DNA of 64,000 nucleotides from Pseudidiomarina donghaiensis (GTDB lineage Bacteria > Pseudomonadota > Gammaproteobacteria > Enterobacterales > Alteromonadaceae). Positions 47,209 through 57,555 of this stretch are shown here, in pieces; positions within the stretch are counted from its first letter, which is position 1; every line of letters starts with the position of its first letter. The DNA lies in assembly GCF_900116895.1 (NCBI RefSeq), contig NZ_FPCF01000001.1, positions 620,001 through 684,000 on the forward strand. The letters run 5' to 3'. A model generated the notes under the pieces. The model saw nothing but the letters and a program-made list of their open reading frames with translations. It made no database searches and was not told where the DNA came from. A program made the position numbers and the translations under genes.

Positions 47209-47235
47209 GTTTTTTCCTTTTTTTCGGCCAAATGA

Positions 47236-47263
47236 CTTGAATCGTCAATAGCTGACCCCATAA
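47236..47263 (+). promoter_or_regulatory. Sigma-32 heat-shock promoter for grpE
   Basis: CTTGAA (47236-47241) and CCCCATAA (47256-47263) with 14 bp between match the RpoH consensus almost exactly, 70 bases before the grpE ATG. Confidence 0.82.
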
Positions 47264-47332
47264 CTGCCTGCAAGATAGTTATATCACAACAAATTATTGT
47301 TCATTTGTGAATTTCAACCAAGAGTACGCGTT

Positions 47333-47914
47333 ATGACCAAGAATGATTCAACCACGGCGGCAGAGAACCAGCAAGAGCCAACCGTAGAAACGACGGAAGA
47401 GCAAACTGAGCAGGTGGAAGCCGTTGATGACAATGCGCAACGTATTGAAGCGTTGGAGTTGGCGTTAAGCCAAGCCGAGCAGCGTGCTGATGATGCCAGC
47501 GATCGCGCCGTGCGAGCGGTTGCTGAAATGGAAAACATTCGTCGACGTTCGGCCCAAGAAGTGGAAAAAGCACACAAATTTGCGTTAGAGAAATTTGCCG
47601 GCGAATTGCTCGACAGTGTCGATAACTTAGAGCGAGCGTTGGATATTGCTGCGCAAGCGGAAGATGTCAACAAAGGCTTTCTTGAAGGCATTGAGTTAAC
47701 CCACAAGAACTTACTTGGCACCTTAACCAAATTTGGTGTGGAAGCGGTCGGCGCAGTGGGTGATGCATTTAATCCTGATTTGCATCAGGCGATGGCCATG
47801 CAGCCGTCGGAAGAGCACGAAAACAACACCGTATTGGCGGTGATGCAAAAAGGCTACACCTTAAGTGGTCGCTTACTGCGCCCAGCCATGGTGATGGTGG
47901 TAAAAAATTCATAA
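47333..47914 (+). CDS. grpE: Nucleotide exchange factor GrpE
   Basis: 193 aa. Promotes ADP release from DnaK. An acidic, flexible start (1-45) leads to a long coiled coil (about 45-95, with [19 protein letters not shown]) and the C-terminal beta domain (ending [14 protein letters not shown]). ATG 47333 is preferred over the upstream TTG at 47297 because AGAG lies eight bases before it and homologues begin here. A sigma-32 promoter precedes it. Confidence 0.96.
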   Translation: MTKNDSTTAAENQQEPTVETTEEQTEQVEAVDDNAQRIEALELALSQAEQRADDASDRAVRAVAEMENIRRRSAQEVEKAHKFALEKFAGELLDSVDNLERALDIAAQAEDVNKGFLEGIELTHKNLLGTLTKFGVEAVGAVGDAFNPDLHQAMAMQPSEEHENNTVLAVMQKGYTLSGRLLRPAMVMVVKNS

Positions 47915-47931
47915 TAACCATACACGGGGTG

Positions 47932-47958
47932 TTGAAATGCGAAAAAGCCACCCCATAT
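47932..47958 (+). promoter_or_regulatory. Sigma-32 heat-shock promoter for dnaK-dnaJ
   Basis: TTGAAA (47932-47937), a 13-bp spacer and CCCCATAT (47951-47958), essentially the RpoH consensus, 45 bases before the dnaK ATG. dnaK therefore has its own heat-shock start in addition to read-through from grpE. Confidence 0.87.
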
Positions 47959-48003
47959 TTGAGTTATCAAACCTGTTTTAGATTATGAAGTTGGAGACGA
48001 ATC

Positions 48004-49917
48004 ATGGGTAAAATTATCGGAATCGACTTAGGTACTACGAACTCTTGTGTAGCAGTACTTGATGGTGACAAACCGCGTGTTATTGAAAATGCTGAAGGTG
48101 ATCGCACAACCCCATCTGTGGTTGCATTCACTGACGACGGCGAAGTGTTAGTTGGTTCACCAGCGAAACGCCAAGCGGTAACCAACGCCAACAAAACTTT
48201 GTTTGCGATTAAGCGCTTAATTGGTCGTCGTTTTAAAGACGAAGAAGTGCAGCGTGATATTGGCATTATGCCATTCAAAATTGTTGAAGCAGACAATGGC
48301 GATGCTTGGGTACAAATTAACGACGACAAGAAAGCGCCACCGCAAATTTCTGCCGAAGTTTTGAAGAAAATGAAAAAAACTGCGGAAGACTTCTTAGGTG
48401 AAAAAGTGACTGAAGCGGTTATCACCGTACCAGCATACTTTAACGACGCGCAGCGTCAGGCGACCAAAGACGCAGGCCGTATTGCTGGCTTAGAAGTAAA
48501 GCGTATTATCAACGAGCCAACTGCTGCGGCGTTAGCTTATGGCCTAGATAAGAAGAAAGGCGATAACGTGATTGCGGTGTACGACTTAGGTGGTGGTACC
48601 TTCGATATCTCAATTATTGAAATTGATGAAGTTGAAGGCGAGCACACCTTTGAAGTACTAGCAACCAACGGTGACACGCACCTAGGTGGTGAAGACTTTG
48701 ATAACCGTTTGATCAATTACTTGGTTGAGCAATTCAACAAAGACCAAGGCATTGACTTACGTAAAGATCCATTGGCCATGCAGCGCTTAAAAGAAGCGGC
48801 AGAAAAAGCCAAAATTGAGCTGTCTTCAGCGCAACAAACCGAAGTGAACTTGCCGTACATTACGGCTGACGCGACTGGTCCTAAACACTTGGCGATTAAA
48901 GTAACACGTGCCAAGTTGGAATCTTTGGTTGAAGACATGATTGCGAAAACCTTAGAGCCAGTGAAGCAAGCATTGAAAGACGCTGATTTGTCGGTAAGCG
49001 ATATTAACGACATTATTATGGTTGGCGGTCAAACCCGTATGCCAAAAGTACAGCAAGCTGTGACTGACTTCTTCGGTAAAGAGCCACGTCGTGACGTGAA
49101 CCCAGACGAAGCTGTTGCAGTCGGTGCTGCGGTACAAGCCGGCGTATTGCAAGGTGACGTGAAAGACGTATTGTTGCTGGACGTAACACCATTGTCGCTG
49201 GGTATTGAAACCATGGGCGGCGTGATGACCAAGTTAATTGAGAAAAACACGACGATTCCAACCAAGCAGTCGCAAACTTTCTCAACTGCAGAAGACAACC
49301 AGAATGCGGTAACCGTGCATGTTATTCAGGGTGAGCGTAAGCGCGCGGCGGATAACAAATCACTGGGCCAGTTCAATTTAGAAGGTATTCGTCCGGGTCG
49401 CCGTGGCGAGCCGCAAATTGAAGTCACCTTTGATATTGACGCCGACGGTATCTTACATGTGTCTGCAAAAGACAAAGATACCGGTAAAGAGCAGAAGATC
49501 ACCATTAAAGCTTCGTCTGGCTTGAGCGATGATGAAGTAGAAAAAATGGTACGCGATGCTGAGGCGCACGCTGAGGAAGACCGCAAATTTGAAGAAATGG
49601 TGCAAGTACGTAACCAAGCCGACGCTTTGGTACACGGTACGCGCAAACAGCTTGAAGAAGTTGGTGACAGCTTAGAAGCTAGTGACAAAGAAGCGGTTGA
49701 GTCAGCATTAAGCGACTTGGAAGCGGCTATTAAAGGCAGCGACAAAGCAGAAATTGAAGCGAAGCAACAAGCCTTAATTGAAGCGTCTGGCAAGCTTATG
49801 GAAGCGGCCCAAGCAAAAGCCCAACAAGCGGGTGGCGACGCCGATGGCTCTGCTAAGCAAGCTGCTGACGACGTGGTTGACGCTGAGTTTGAAGAAGTCA
49901 AAGACGACAAAAAATAA
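48004..49917 (+). CDS. dnaK: Hsp70 chaperone DnaK
   Basis: 637 aa (E. coli 638). Phosphate loop [10 protein letters not shown] (4-13), second signature [15 protein letters not shown] (about 193), third [14 protein letters not shown] (about 338), linker [16 protein letters not shown] (about 388), then the substrate-binding domain and the acidic tail [13 protein letters not shown]. It works with GrpE and DnaJ, its neighbours. GGAGACG precedes the ATG. Confidence 0.98.
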   Translation: MGKIIGIDLGTTNSCVAVLDGDKPRVIENAEGDRTTPSVVAFTDDGEVLVGSPAKRQAVTNANKTLFAIKRLIGRRFKDEEVQRDIGIMPFKIVEADNGDAWVQINDDKKAPPQISAEVLKKMKKTAEDFLGEKVTEAVITVPAYFNDAQRQATKDAGRIAGLEVKRIINEPTAAALAYGLDKKKGDNVIAVYDLGGGTFDISIIEIDEVEGEHTFEVLATNGDTHLGGEDFDNRLINYLVEQFNKDQGIDLRKDPLAMQRLKEAAEKAKIELSSAQQTEVNLPYITADATGPKHLAIKVTRAKLESLVEDMIAKTLEPVKQALKDADLSVSDINDIIMVGGQTRMPKVQQAVTDFFGKEPRRDVNPDEAVAVGAAVQAGVLQGDVKDVLLLDVTPLSLGIETMGGVMTKLIEKNTTIPTKQSQTFSTAEDNQNAVTVHVIQGERKRAADNKSLGQFNLEGIRPGRRGEPQIEVTFDIDADGILHVSAKDKDTGKEQKITIKASSGLSDDEVEKMVRDAEAHAEEDRKFEEMVQVRNQADALVHGTRKQLEEVGDSLEASDKEAVESALSDLEAAIKGSDKAEIEAKQQALIEASGKLMEAAQAKAQQAGGDADGSAKQAADDVVDAEFEEVKDDKK

Positions 49918-49942
49918 GCGCCCACCGGGTGTCTGAAATAAC

Positions 49943-49979
49943 ACACACGGGGGTTGCCGCCAAGGTAGCCTCCGTGTGT
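49943..49979 (+). other. Hairpin in the dnaK-dnaJ gap
   Basis: ACACACGGGGG (49943-49953) pairs with CCTCCGTGTGT (49969-49979), 11 bp with one G-U pair, and an inner TGCC/GGTA extension. No T run follows, so it is not a normal intrinsic terminator. It may set the processing or relative expression of dnaJ. Confidence 0.55.
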
Positions 49980-50025
49980 TCGTATCAGGCGAGAGCAAAT
50001 TAAGGAACGTGGAAACCACTTAACT

Positions 50026-51168
50026 ATGTCTAAACCAGATTTTTATGACGTACTGGGTGTCAGCAAAGATGCCAGCGAACGCGACATCAAAAAGGCCTAT
50101 AAACGGCTGGCGATGAAGTATCACCCAGACCGCACTAAAGGCGACAAAGACCTTGAAACCAAGTTTAAAGAGGTTAAGGCGGCGTACGAAGTGTTGGTCG
50201 ACCCACAAAAACGCGCAGCATACGATCAGTATGGTCATGCAGCGTTTGAACAAGGCCAAGGTGGTTTTGGCGGTGGCGCGGGTGCGGCAGATTTTGCCGA
50301 TATTTTTGGTGATGTGTTCGGTGATATTTTTGGTGGTGGCGGCGGTCGTCGCGGGCGCCCTCAAGCGCAACGTGGTGCCGACTTACGTTACAACCTTGAA
50401 TTAAGCTTAGAAGAAGCCGTTCGCGGCAAAGACGTTGAGCTGAAAATTCCAAAGCTAAGCACCTGTGAAGACTGCGACGGTAGTGGTGCAAAAGCAGGGT
50501 CAAGTGCCGACACCTGTGGTCATTGCCATGGCTCTGGCCAAATTCAAATGCGCCAAGGCTTTTTTGCGGTGCAGCAGCCGTGTCCACATTGTCGTGGGCG
50601 AGGTAAGGTCATTAAAGACCCATGCCGTACGTGTCATGGCGAAGGCCGCGTAGAGCGCACCAAAACCTTGTCAGTTAAAATTCCAGCGGGGGTAGATACC
50701 GGCGACCGTATTCGTTTAAGTGGCGAAGGTGAAGCGGGCGAAATGGGCGCACCAGCAGGCGACTTGTATGTGCAAGTGCATGTACGCGAGCATCCAATTT
50801 TTGCGCGCGATGGTAATAACCTGTATTGCGAAGTACCGCTTAGCTTTACCCGTGCAGCGCTTGGTGGCGAAATTGAAGTGCCGACGCTAGAAGGTAAAGT
50901 AAAACTGAAAATACCGGCTGAAACGCAAACCGGTAAGTTGTTCCGTTTACGCGGCAAAGGTGTAAAGTCAGTGCGCTCTGGTGCGGTTGGCGACCTGATT
51001 TGTAAGGTGGTTATTGAAACACCGGTCAACTTGTCCGCGCGCCAACGTGAGTTGTTAGCAGAGTTGGAAGAGTCGATGGGTACGGGCGAAGAAGCCGGTA
51101 AATATCGTCCAAAAGAGAAAGGCTTCTTTGATGGAGTACGCAAGTTTTTCGACGATTTGACTGGATAA
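50026..51168 (+). CDS. dnaJ: Hsp40 co-chaperone DnaJ
   Basis: 380 aa. The J domain has the HPD motif in KYHPDRTKG (about 33-35), followed by a Gly/Phe-rich linker (about 75-110) and the zinc domain with four CxxCxGxG repeats ([32 protein letters not shown], about 146-205), then the C-terminal substrate domain. It stimulates DnaK ATPase. In many relatives the next gene is dapB; here a 10-kb accessory block intervenes. Confidence 0.98.
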   Translation: MSKPDFYDVLGVSKDASERDIKKAYKRLAMKYHPDRTKGDKDLETKFKEVKAAYEVLVDPQKRAAYDQYGHAAFEQGQGGFGGGAGAADFADIFGDVFGDIFGGGGGRRGRPQAQRGADLRYNLELSLEEAVRGKDVELKIPKLSTCEDCDGSGAKAGSSADTCGHCHGSGQIQMRQGFFAVQQPCPHCRGRGKVIKDPCRTCHGEGRVERTKTLSVKIPAGVDTGDRIRLSGEGEAGEMGAPAGDLYVQVHVREHPIFARDGNNLYCEVPLSFTRAALGGEIEVPTLEGKVKLKIPAETQTGKLFRLRGKGVKSVRSGAVGDLICKVVIETPVNLSARQRELLAELEESMGTGEEAGKYRPKEKGFFDGVRKFFDDLTG

Positions 51169-51183
51169 TCAAGCCGGTATTAT
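51157..51183 (+). promoter_or_regulatory. Possible promoter for the nonulosonate cluster
   Basis: TTGACT (51157-51162) and TATTAT (51178-51183), 15 bp apart, straddle the dnaJ stop, 41 bases before the first gene of the cluster. Both hexamers match 5 of 6; the spacing is short. Confidence 0.4.
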
Positions 51184-51223
51184 GCGTTAATGTTGGTAAG
51201 TTTTCTTATTTTAGTGATTGAAC

Positions 51224-52417
51224 ATGGCGACAGAAATACTTGAACTGATTGGTCGAACCGAAGAACTGTTTATTACCGACATAGCCAAACATGATGAAGA
51301 GCTGCGTGAACGAGTGCGCAGCTCTTCTTTTTTGGTGATTGGTGGAGCAGGCTCGATTGGCCAAGCGGTAACCAAAGAAATATTTAAGCGCAACCCGAAA
51401 AAGTTGCACGTGGTGGATATTAGCGAAAATAACTTAGTTGAGTTAGTACGCGATATTCGTAGTTCGTTTGGCTATATTGACGGCGATTTTCAAACCTTTG
51501 CATTAGACATTGGCTCACTAGAATATGACGCCTTTATAGAGGCCGATGGCCAGTACGACTATGTGCTGAATTTGTCCGCATTAAAGCATGTACGTAGCGA
51601 GAAAGACCCCTATACGCTGATGCGTATGATTGACGTGAACGTATTCAACACCGACAAAACTCTCGCGCAGTCGATTGCCAAGGGCACGCAGAAGTATTTT
51701 TGCGTGTCGACCGACAAAGCTGCGAACCCAGTCAACATGATGGGGGCGTCAAAACGCATTATGGAAATGTTTTTAATGCGCCGCAGTGAGCAAATTAACA
51801 TTTCGACAGCGCGCTTTGCCAACGTTGCATTTTCCGATGGCTCGTTGCTGCACGGGTTTAATCAGCGTTTGCAAAAATTACAGCCCATTGTGGCGCCGAA
51901 CGACATCAAACGCTATTTTGTCACGCCGCAAGAATCTGGTGAATTGTGCCTAATGTCGTGCATTTTCGGCGAAAATCGCGATATTTTCTTCCCGAAGTTA
52001 AGCGAAGCGCTGCATTTGATCACCTTCTCGGAAATTGCCGAGAAATATTTGCGTAAACGCGGCTATGAGCCACACTTATGCAGCAGTGAAGACGAAGCGC
52101 GCGAGTTGGTAAAAACCTTGCCGCAGCAGGGTAAGTGGCCATGCTTGTTCACTGCCAGCGACACCACCGGTGAAAAAGATTTTGAAGAATTTTTTACTGA
52201 GCACGAAGTGCTTGATATGGAACGCTTTGCTAATCTTGGTGTGATCAAAAACGAAGCCAATTATCAGGCTGAGTTATTGCAGCATTTTGAGCAGCACATT
52301 GGCCGTATGAAGAATGAGCTTCGCTGGAGCAAAGACCAGCTCGTGGCGTTATTTCATGACATGATTCCGGACTTTGGGCACAAAGAGACCGGTAAATATC
52401 TCGATAGTAAAATGTAA
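51224..52417 (+). CDS. NDP-N-acetylglucosamine 4,6-dehydratase (LegB role, CapD/PglF-like SDR)
   Basis: 397 aa. Extended short-chain dehydrogenase: cofactor loop GGAGSIG (40-46) and STDKAANP (about 162) followed by an MxxxK motif, M173-GAS-K177, in place of the usual YxxxK. That Met is typical of the FlaA1/CapD/PglF dehydratases that make 4-keto-6-deoxy sugars. Together with the next six genes it fits step one of the legionaminic-type route. Whether it uses UDP- or GDP-GlcNAc cannot be read from sequence; a PtmE-like gene in the cluster favours GDP. ATG 51224 chosen; TTG 51218 is also in frame. Confidence 0.8.
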   Translation: MATEILELIGRTEELFITDIAKHDEELRERVRSSSFLVIGGAGSIGQAVTKEIFKRNPKKLHVVDISENNLVELVRDIRSSFGYIDGDFQTFALDIGSLEYDAFIEADGQYDYVLNLSALKHVRSEKDPYTLMRMIDVNVFNTDKTLAQSIAKGTQKYFCVSTDKAANPVNMMGASKRIMEMFLMRRSEQINISTARFANVAFSDGSLLHGFNQRLQKLQPIVAPNDIKRYFVTPQESGELCLMSCIFGENRDIFFPKLSEALHLITFSEIAEKYLRKRGYEPHLCSSEDEARELVKTLPQQGKWPCLFTASDTTGEKDFEEFFTEHEVLDMERFANLGVIKNEANYQAELLQHFEQHIGRMKNELRWSKDQLVALFHDMIPDFGHKETGKYLDSKM

Positions 52418-52437
52418 CTGGGGCCGCGCCTGCACTT

Positions 52438-53589
52438 ATGTCACACGCAACATCACAGCAACAGCTGAGCGAATTTGTTCGCAGTATTTATCAAACCAAC
52501 GACTTTATTCCGTTGCACGCGCCTACCTTTGGTGAGCTTGAAAAAAGCAACGTGCTCGACACCATTGAAAGCACCTTTGTGTCGAGCGTGGGCAAGTTTG
52601 TTGATGAGTTTGAACAGCGCATGCAAGCCTTTACTGGGGCAACCCGAGCGATTGCCACAGTGAATGGCACGGCGGCGCTGCACACCGCGTTATATATGGC
52701 CGGTGTTGAGCGCGGTGACTTTGTCATTACCCAAGCGCTGACCTTTGTGGCAACCTGCAACGCAATGTACCACATGGGCGCCGAGCCCATTTTTGTTGAC
52801 GTGGCACCAAGCACCTTGGGCTTGTGCCCGAAAGCGCTGGAAGCCTACCTAAGCGAGCATGCCAGGTTAGATGGCGAGCGTTGTGTGCACAAAGACACCG
52901 GGCGAACTATTCGTGCGGTGGTGCCCATGCACACCTTCGGTCACCCCGTGCATTTAAATGAAATGAAGCAATTGTGCGATAAATGGCACTTGGTGTTAAT
53001 TGAAGACGCCGCCGAAAGTTTGGGCTCGTATTATCAAGGCCAACATACCGGCACCATTGGGCAGCTAGCGGCGCTAAGCTTTAATGGCAATAAAATTATT
53101 ACCACCGGCGGTGGTGGCATGGTGTTGTGTGCCAACGAAGAGCTTGGCAAGCGCACCAAACATGTCACCACCACAGCTAAGGTGCCGCACCCTTATGAGT
53201 TTTACCACGACGAGCCGGGCTTTAATTATCGGCTGCCAAACTTAAATGCCGCGCTTGGCTGCGCGCAAATGCAGCAGCTACCCAAATTTCTTGAGCAAAA
53301 ACGTCAGCTTGCCGCCCGCTATCGTGAGTTCTTTGCAGGCACCGCGTTCACGTTTGTTGATGAACCCGCGCACGGCCAGTCGAATTTTTGGTTGAATGCT
53401 ATTTTATGTGAAGATAAGCAAGCACGGAACGAGCTGCTTGAAAGCCAAAATGCGGCCGGCATTATGTGTCGACCTATTTGGCAGCTCATGCACCGGCTGC
53501 CCATGTTTGCACAATGCCCACGTGGGCCATTAACCGTTTCTGAAGATATTGAAGCGCGGTTAGTCAATATCCCCAGTTCGCCCATTTAA
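52438..53589 (+). CDS. LegC-family sugar aminotransferase
   Basis: 383 aa. PLP-dependent DegT/DnrJ family. The N-terminus (FIPLHAPTFGELEKSNVLD, then TIESTFVSSVGKFVDEFE, about 23-59) is the LegC signature rather than PseC. The Schiff-base Lys is K219 in SFNGNKIITTGGGG; EDAAESLGS is near 189. It would aminate the 4-keto sugar from the preceding enzyme. No clear ribosome site is seen before ATG 52438, 20 nt after the previous stop. Confidence 0.85.
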   Translation: MSHATSQQQLSEFVRSIYQTNDFIPLHAPTFGELEKSNVLDTIESTFVSSVGKFVDEFEQRMQAFTGATRAIATVNGTAALHTALYMAGVERGDFVITQALTFVATCNAMYHMGAEPIFVDVAPSTLGLCPKALEAYLSEHARLDGERCVHKDTGRTIRAVVPMHTFGHPVHLNEMKQLCDKWHLVLIEDAAESLGSYYQGQHTGTIGQLAALSFNGNKIITTGGGGMVLCANEELGKRTKHVTTTAKVPHPYEFYHDEPGFNYRLPNLNAALGCAQMQQLPKFLEQKRQLAARYREFFAGTAFTFVDEPAHGQSNFWLNAILCEDKQARNELLESQNAAGIMCRPIWQLMHRLPMFAQCPRGPLTVSEDIEARLVNIPSSPI

Positions 53590-53605
53590 ACAGAGCGACC
53601 CAGTG

Positions 53606-54772
53606 ATGCGAAAAATTGCCGTTTTTACCGGTACACGAGCTGAATACGGCCTGTTGTATTGGCTACTCAAAGACATTGAAGCTGCAGCTGATATGCAGCT
53701 GCAACTGTTGGTTTCTGGCGCGCACTTAGCCCCAGAATTTGGCCTGACCGTTGAGCAAATAAAACGCGATGGCTTTACGGTAACCGAGCAAGTGGACATG
53801 TTGCTGGCCTCGGACAGTGCGGTGGGTACGGTAAAAAGTCTTGGCTTAGGTGTCATGGGCTATGGCGAGGCGTTAGCGCGCATGCAGCCCGATGTGCTGG
53901 TCATATTAGGTGACCGTTACGAAGCTTTAGGGGCGGCGCAGGCGGCGCTGCTGATGCGCATTCCTATTTTGCATATTCATGGCGGTGAAATTACCGAAGG
54001 CGCTTATGATGACGCCATTCGTCATGCGATTAGCAAAATGAGCCTATTGCACGCCACCGCAACCGAAAGCTATCGGCAGCGGGTTATTCAATTAGGTGAG
54101 CAGCCCGAACGCGTGGTTAATGTTGGCGCTATTGGCTTGGACCATTTGCAGCGCTCGCCCTTTATGTCGGTGGCGCAACTGTCACAGTCACTTGAGTTTG
54201 ACTTAACCAATTCTGACTATGCGGTTTTTACGTATCACCCAGTCACGCTGGCCGATGAGCCTGGCGAGCCAACCTTTGCGGCAATCACACAAGCATTAAA
54301 TGCATACCCAGAATTGAAAGTCATTATGACCTATCCGAACGCCGACGAAGGCGGGCGAAAACTTATTCCGCTTATTGAACAGTACGCAAGCAAGTACCCA
54401 GAGCGCATTAAAGTGGTTCCATCATTGGGGCAACAGCGTTATTTGAGCGCGGTAAAACATGCCGCGGTAGTTATTGGTAATTCGTCGAGCGGCATTATTG
54501 AAGTGCCATCGTTTGCGGTGCCAACGGTGAATATTGGCGCGCGGCAACAGGGTCGTATTGCGGCCAGTAGTGTATTGCATTGTGCGGCCACCGGTGACGC
54601 AATAACCGCGGCTATTAGTCGCGCCCTCGAGTTAAAACAGTCGGGCCAATTAACCGGCGTAACCAACCCTTACGGGCAGGGTAATGCGGTTGAAAAAATT
54701 ATGGCGCTATTGCGTACAGAGCAGTTAAGCACCGTGAAAACATTTTATGATTTACCAGGGGTAAACTCATGA
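53606..54772 (+). CDS. Hydrolysing NDP-sugar 2-epimerase (NeuC/LegG family)
   Basis: 388 aa. GT-B-like fold of the UDP-GlcNAc 2-epimerase family: IAVFTGTRAEYGLL at the start, GDRYEALGAAQAA and HIHGGEITEGAYDDAIRHAISKM (as HIHGGEITEG and DAIRHAISKM), and GNSSSGIIEVPSF near 293. It releases the nucleotide while inverting C2, giving a free mannosamine-type sugar. The presence of this enzyme argues for legionaminic-type rather than pseudaminic acid. ATG 53606 is preferred to GTG 53603. The next gene overlaps as ATGA. Confidence 0.87.
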   Translation: MRKIAVFTGTRAEYGLLYWLLKDIEAAADMQLQLLVSGAHLAPEFGLTVEQIKRDGFTVTEQVDMLLASDSAVGTVKSLGLGVMGYGEALARMQPDVLVILGDRYEALGAAQAALLMRIPILHIHGGEITEGAYDDAIRHAISKMSLLHATATESYRQRVIQLGEQPERVVNVGAIGLDHLQRSPFMSVAQLSQSLEFDLTNSDYAVFTYHPVTLADEPGEPTFAAITQALNAYPELKVIMTYPNADEGGRKLIPLIEQYASKYPERIKVVPSLGQQRYLSAVKHAAVVIGNSSSGIIEVPSFAVPTVNIGARQQGRIAASSVLHCAATGDAITAAISRALELKQSGQLTGVTNPYGQGNAVEKIMALLRTEQLSTVKTFYDLPGVNS

Positions 54773-55842
54773 CCTTAATTATTGCTGAAGCTGGTGTGAA
54801 CCATAACGGCGATGCTGAGCTGGCCCGTCAGTTAGTGCTTGCTGCGCATCAAGCCGGCGCTGATATTGTGAAGTTTCAAACCTTTAAAGCTAAAAACTTG
54901 GTGACTGAGCAGGCCACTCAGGCGGACTACCAGAAGAAAAACACCGGCAAAGAAGAGTCGCAGCTGGCCATGCTGCAACGTTTAGAGCTGAGCTATGAGC
55001 TGCACCACGAGCTGGTGGCGCAGTGCCAAGACTTAGGCATTGAGTTTTTGTCCACGGCCTTTGATGACGAAAGTCTCGATTTTTTAGTCAATGATTTAAA
55101 GCTGAAGCGCCTGAAAATACCATCGGGCGAAATTACCAATGCCCCCTTAGTGCTCAAGCACGCGCAAACCGGCTGTGACCTGATTGTCTCTACCGGCATG
55201 GCGACGGTGGCAGAAATTGAAGCTGTGTTGGGGGTTATTGCTTTTGGGTACTTAAACCCGCAAGCAACGCAAGCCAGCCGCGCTGACTTTGAAGCCGCTT
55301 ATGCTTCAGACGAAGGGCAGCAGGCGCTGCGTGAAAAAGTTTGTGTGCTGCATTGCACGACTGAGTACCCAGCGCCCATGAATGAAATTAATTTGCGCGC
55401 TATGGACAGTCTGCGCGAGACATTTAAGTTGGCAGTCGGGTATTCGGATCATAGTCATGGCATTACGGTACCAATAGCCGCCGTGGCGCGTGGTGCCAGC
55501 ATTATTGAAAAGCATTTTACCTTAGACAACAACCTTGAAGGCCCTGACCATAAAGCGTCGCTGGAGCCTCATGAACTTGCCGCGATGACGCAGGCGATTC
55601 GGCAGGTGGAGCAGGCCTTGGGTGATGGCGTTAAGCGCCCGACAGTGTCGGAAGTACGTAATAAAGCCATAGCGCGCAAAAGCCTTGTTGCCGCGCGCGC
55701 AATTCAACAAGGTCAAGTGATCACGGCTGAAGACCTCGCGGTTAAACGCCCAGGCTCTGGGCGGTCGCCATTTGATTATTGGCAGGTGGTGGGGCAGGTG
55801 AGTCTACATGACTATCAACCTGGAGACCTTATTCGTGACTAA
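54769..55842 (+). CDS. Nonulosonate (legionaminic/sialic acid) synthase, NeuB/LegI family
   Basis: 357 aa. TIM-barrel synthase condensing phosphoenolpyruvate with the free amino sugar. Signatures: IIAEAGVNHNGD (4-15), IVKFQTFKA (34-42), IPSGEITNAPLV (about 116), STGMA (about 141), LHCTTEYPAP and VGYSDHSHG, and EKHFTLD near 248. A C-terminal SAF antifreeze-like domain (about 295-352) ends it, as in bacterial NeuB. It overlaps the previous gene as ATGA. Confidence 0.92.
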   Translation: MTLIIAEAGVNHNGDAELARQLVLAAHQAGADIVKFQTFKAKNLVTEQATQADYQKKNTGKEESQLAMLQRLELSYELHHELVAQCQDLGIEFLSTAFDDESLDFLVNDLKLKRLKIPSGEITNAPLVLKHAQTGCDLIVSTGMATVAEIEAVLGVIAFGYLNPQATQASRADFEAAYASDEGQQALREKVCVLHCTTEYPAPMNEINLRAMDSLRETFKLAVGYSDHSHGITVPIAAVARGASIIEKHFTLDNNLEGPDHKASLEPHELAAMTQAIRQVEQALGDGVKRPTVSEVRNKAIARKSLVAARAIQQGQVITAEDLAVKRPGSGRSPFDYWQVVGQVSLHDYQPGDLIRD

Positions 55843-56506
55843 CCGCAAGCAAACCACGCAAGCGAAACCCGTACTGGTATTAGGTGCCGGCGGCCACGCG
55901 CGGGTGCTCATTGAGGTGTTATTAGCGCAGGGTCGCGAAATTGTCGGTTTGGTTGCACCGCAGGTTAGCGATGCCCCTGAATTTGATGGTCTTCCCCACT
56001 TTAAAGCCGACGACGACGTATTGAATTTTGCGCCTGACGCCATTGAGTTGGTGAATGCTGTCGGCTCGCTACCGCAAGCAAGCGCCTTACGCGAACGCTT
56101 ATTTACACGGTTTAGTGGTTTGGGTTACGCGTTTACTACGGTTATCGCCCCTTCGGCGGTGGTGTCTCAATTTGCGCAGCTAGAGCAAGGGGTACAAATT
56201 TTACCCGGAGCCATTGTGAATGGTTGTGCCATTGGCGCGAATACGATTATTAATAGCGGAGCCATTGTTGAGCACGATGTACAAGTAGGGGCGCAGTGTC
56301 ATGTTGCCCCCGGCGCGGTTATTTGTGGCGATGTTACTTTAGCCGAGCGGGTGCATGTGGGCGCTGGGGCGACCATTATTCAAGGCCTGCATATTGGTAC
56401 TGAAGCCGTTATTGGTGCAGGCTCGGTAGTCACCCGAGCGGTGCCGGCAAATGCGATTCATTACCCTGCAAAAGGGTTTATAAAAAAGGACGCTGACCAA
56501 GCATGA
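55835..56506 (+). CDS. NeuD/PglD-like sugar acetyltransferase
   Basis: 223 aa. An N-terminal Rossmann-like part (KPVLVLGAGGHARVLIEVL) precedes a left-handed beta-helix of hexapeptide repeats (about 115-212). AIVEHDVQVG carries a His at the place of the catalytic His of PglD. In this cluster it could acetylate the 4-amino sugar made by LegC, or O-acetylate the final product like NeuD. GTG 55835 is preferred (TGGAG upstream, short overlap with neuB); ATG 55808 is possible. Confidence 0.78.
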   Translation: MTNRKQTTQAKPVLVLGAGGHARVLIEVLLAQGREIVGLVAPQVSDAPEFDGLPHFKADDDVLNFAPDAIELVNAVGSLPQASALRERLFTRFSGLGYAFTTVIAPSAVVSQFAQLEQGVQILPGAIVNGCAIGANTIINSGAIVEHDVQVGAQCHVAPGAVICGDVTLAERVHVGAGATIIQGLHIGTEAVIGAGSVVTRAVPANAIHYPAKGFIKKDADQA

Positions 56507-57555
56507 GTTATGATTGGAAACAGGTGGTTGTTGCGCCATCAACAACTTTGCAAAGCGCGCTAAAACAACTCGATGAAGGTGCACTGCGTATTGTTTTGGT
56601 GTGCGACGAAGCTATGCATTTACAAGGGGTAGTCACCGATGGTGACGTGCGTCGCGGTTTGTTGCGCGGTGTTGGCCTTGAAGCGCCGGTTAGCCAAGTG
56701 ATGAACACCCAGCCCATTACGGTCACGCCAGAAACCTCGCGCAGCGACGCTGTCGCATTGATGCAAAGTAAGAGCATTTTAGCCATTCCGGTGGTTGCCG
56801 AAGGCCACGTGATTGGGCTGCAAACCTTACAAAAACTGCAAAGCACGCATAGTTACCAAAACCCCGTGTTCATTATGGCCGGTGGCTTTGGCACGCGTTT
56901 ACGCCCGTTAACAGACAATACGCCCAAGCCGATGCTAAAAGTTGGCGAGCGACCCATTTTGGAAACTTTGTTACTTAACTTTATTAAGTCAGGTTTTTCT
57001 AATTTTTATATTTCGACCCATTATTTGCCCCATGTTATTCGCGATTATTTTGGCGACGGCAGTAAGTGGAACGTCAATATTACTTACGTGCACGAAGAAG
57101 AGCCTTTAGGCACAGGTGGCGCACTTGGGTTATTACCAGAGTCGACCCCTGAGTTACCGCTGATTATGGTCAATGGCGACGTACTCACCTCGGTTGACTT
57201 TGAACGTGTGCTTGATTTTCATATGACCCACCATGCATTGGCGACCATGTGCGTACGCGAATACGACTACCAAATTCCATACGGCGTTATTATGGGCGAT
57301 GGTGAGCGCATTATTAGTATGGAAGAGAAGCCCATTCAGCGCTTTTTCGTCAACGCGGGTATATACGTCATTAGCCCTGAGATCTTCAAAAACGTGGAAA
57401 AACATACACGTATCGATATGCCAACGCTGTTGCAAACATACCTAGATGCAAATGAAGACGTGTTTATGTTCCCAATTCATGAATATTGGCTAGATATTGG
57501 CCGTATGGATGACTTTAAACGGGCACAAATTGACATTAAAGGGCTTGGATTATAA
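56503..57555 (+). CDS. CBS-domain sugar-1-phosphate nucleotidyltransferase (PtmE-like)
   Basis: 350 aa. Two N-terminal CBS motifs (about 1-118, GVVTDGDVRRGLLRG) are fused to a nucleotidyltransferase domain (about 122-348) with MAGGFGTRLRPLTDNTPKPM (the NTP loop), GTGGAL and VNGDVLTSVDF. Campylobacter PtmE has this architecture and makes GDP-glucosamine for legionaminic acid. That parallel suggests a GDP-linked route; nucleotide choice is not provable here. CBS pairs often bind adenosyl ligands and may give control. It overlaps the previous gene as ATGA. Confidence 0.82.
   Translation: MSYDWKQVVVAPSTTLQSALKQLDEGALRIVLVCDEAMHLQGVVTDGDVRRGLLRGVGLEAPVSQVMNTQPITVTPETSRSDAVALMQSKSILAIPVVAEGHVIGLQTLQKLQSTHSYQNPVFIMAGGFGTRLRPLTDNTPKPMLKVGERPILETLLLNFIKSGFSNFYISTHYLPHVIRDYFGDGSKWNVNITYVHEEEPLGTGGALGLLPESTPELPLIMVNGDVLTSVDFERVLDFHMTHHALATMCVREYDYQIPYGVIMGDGERIISMEEKPIQRFFVNAGIYVISPEIFKNVEKHTRIDMPTLLQTYLDANEDVFMFPIHEYWLDIGRMDDFKRAQIDIKGLGL

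Noticed and set aside
49326-49946. 206-codon open frame antisense to dnaK
   Set aside because: Ser-rich low-complexity translation that mirrors dnaK codons; no ribosome site. A shadow frame.
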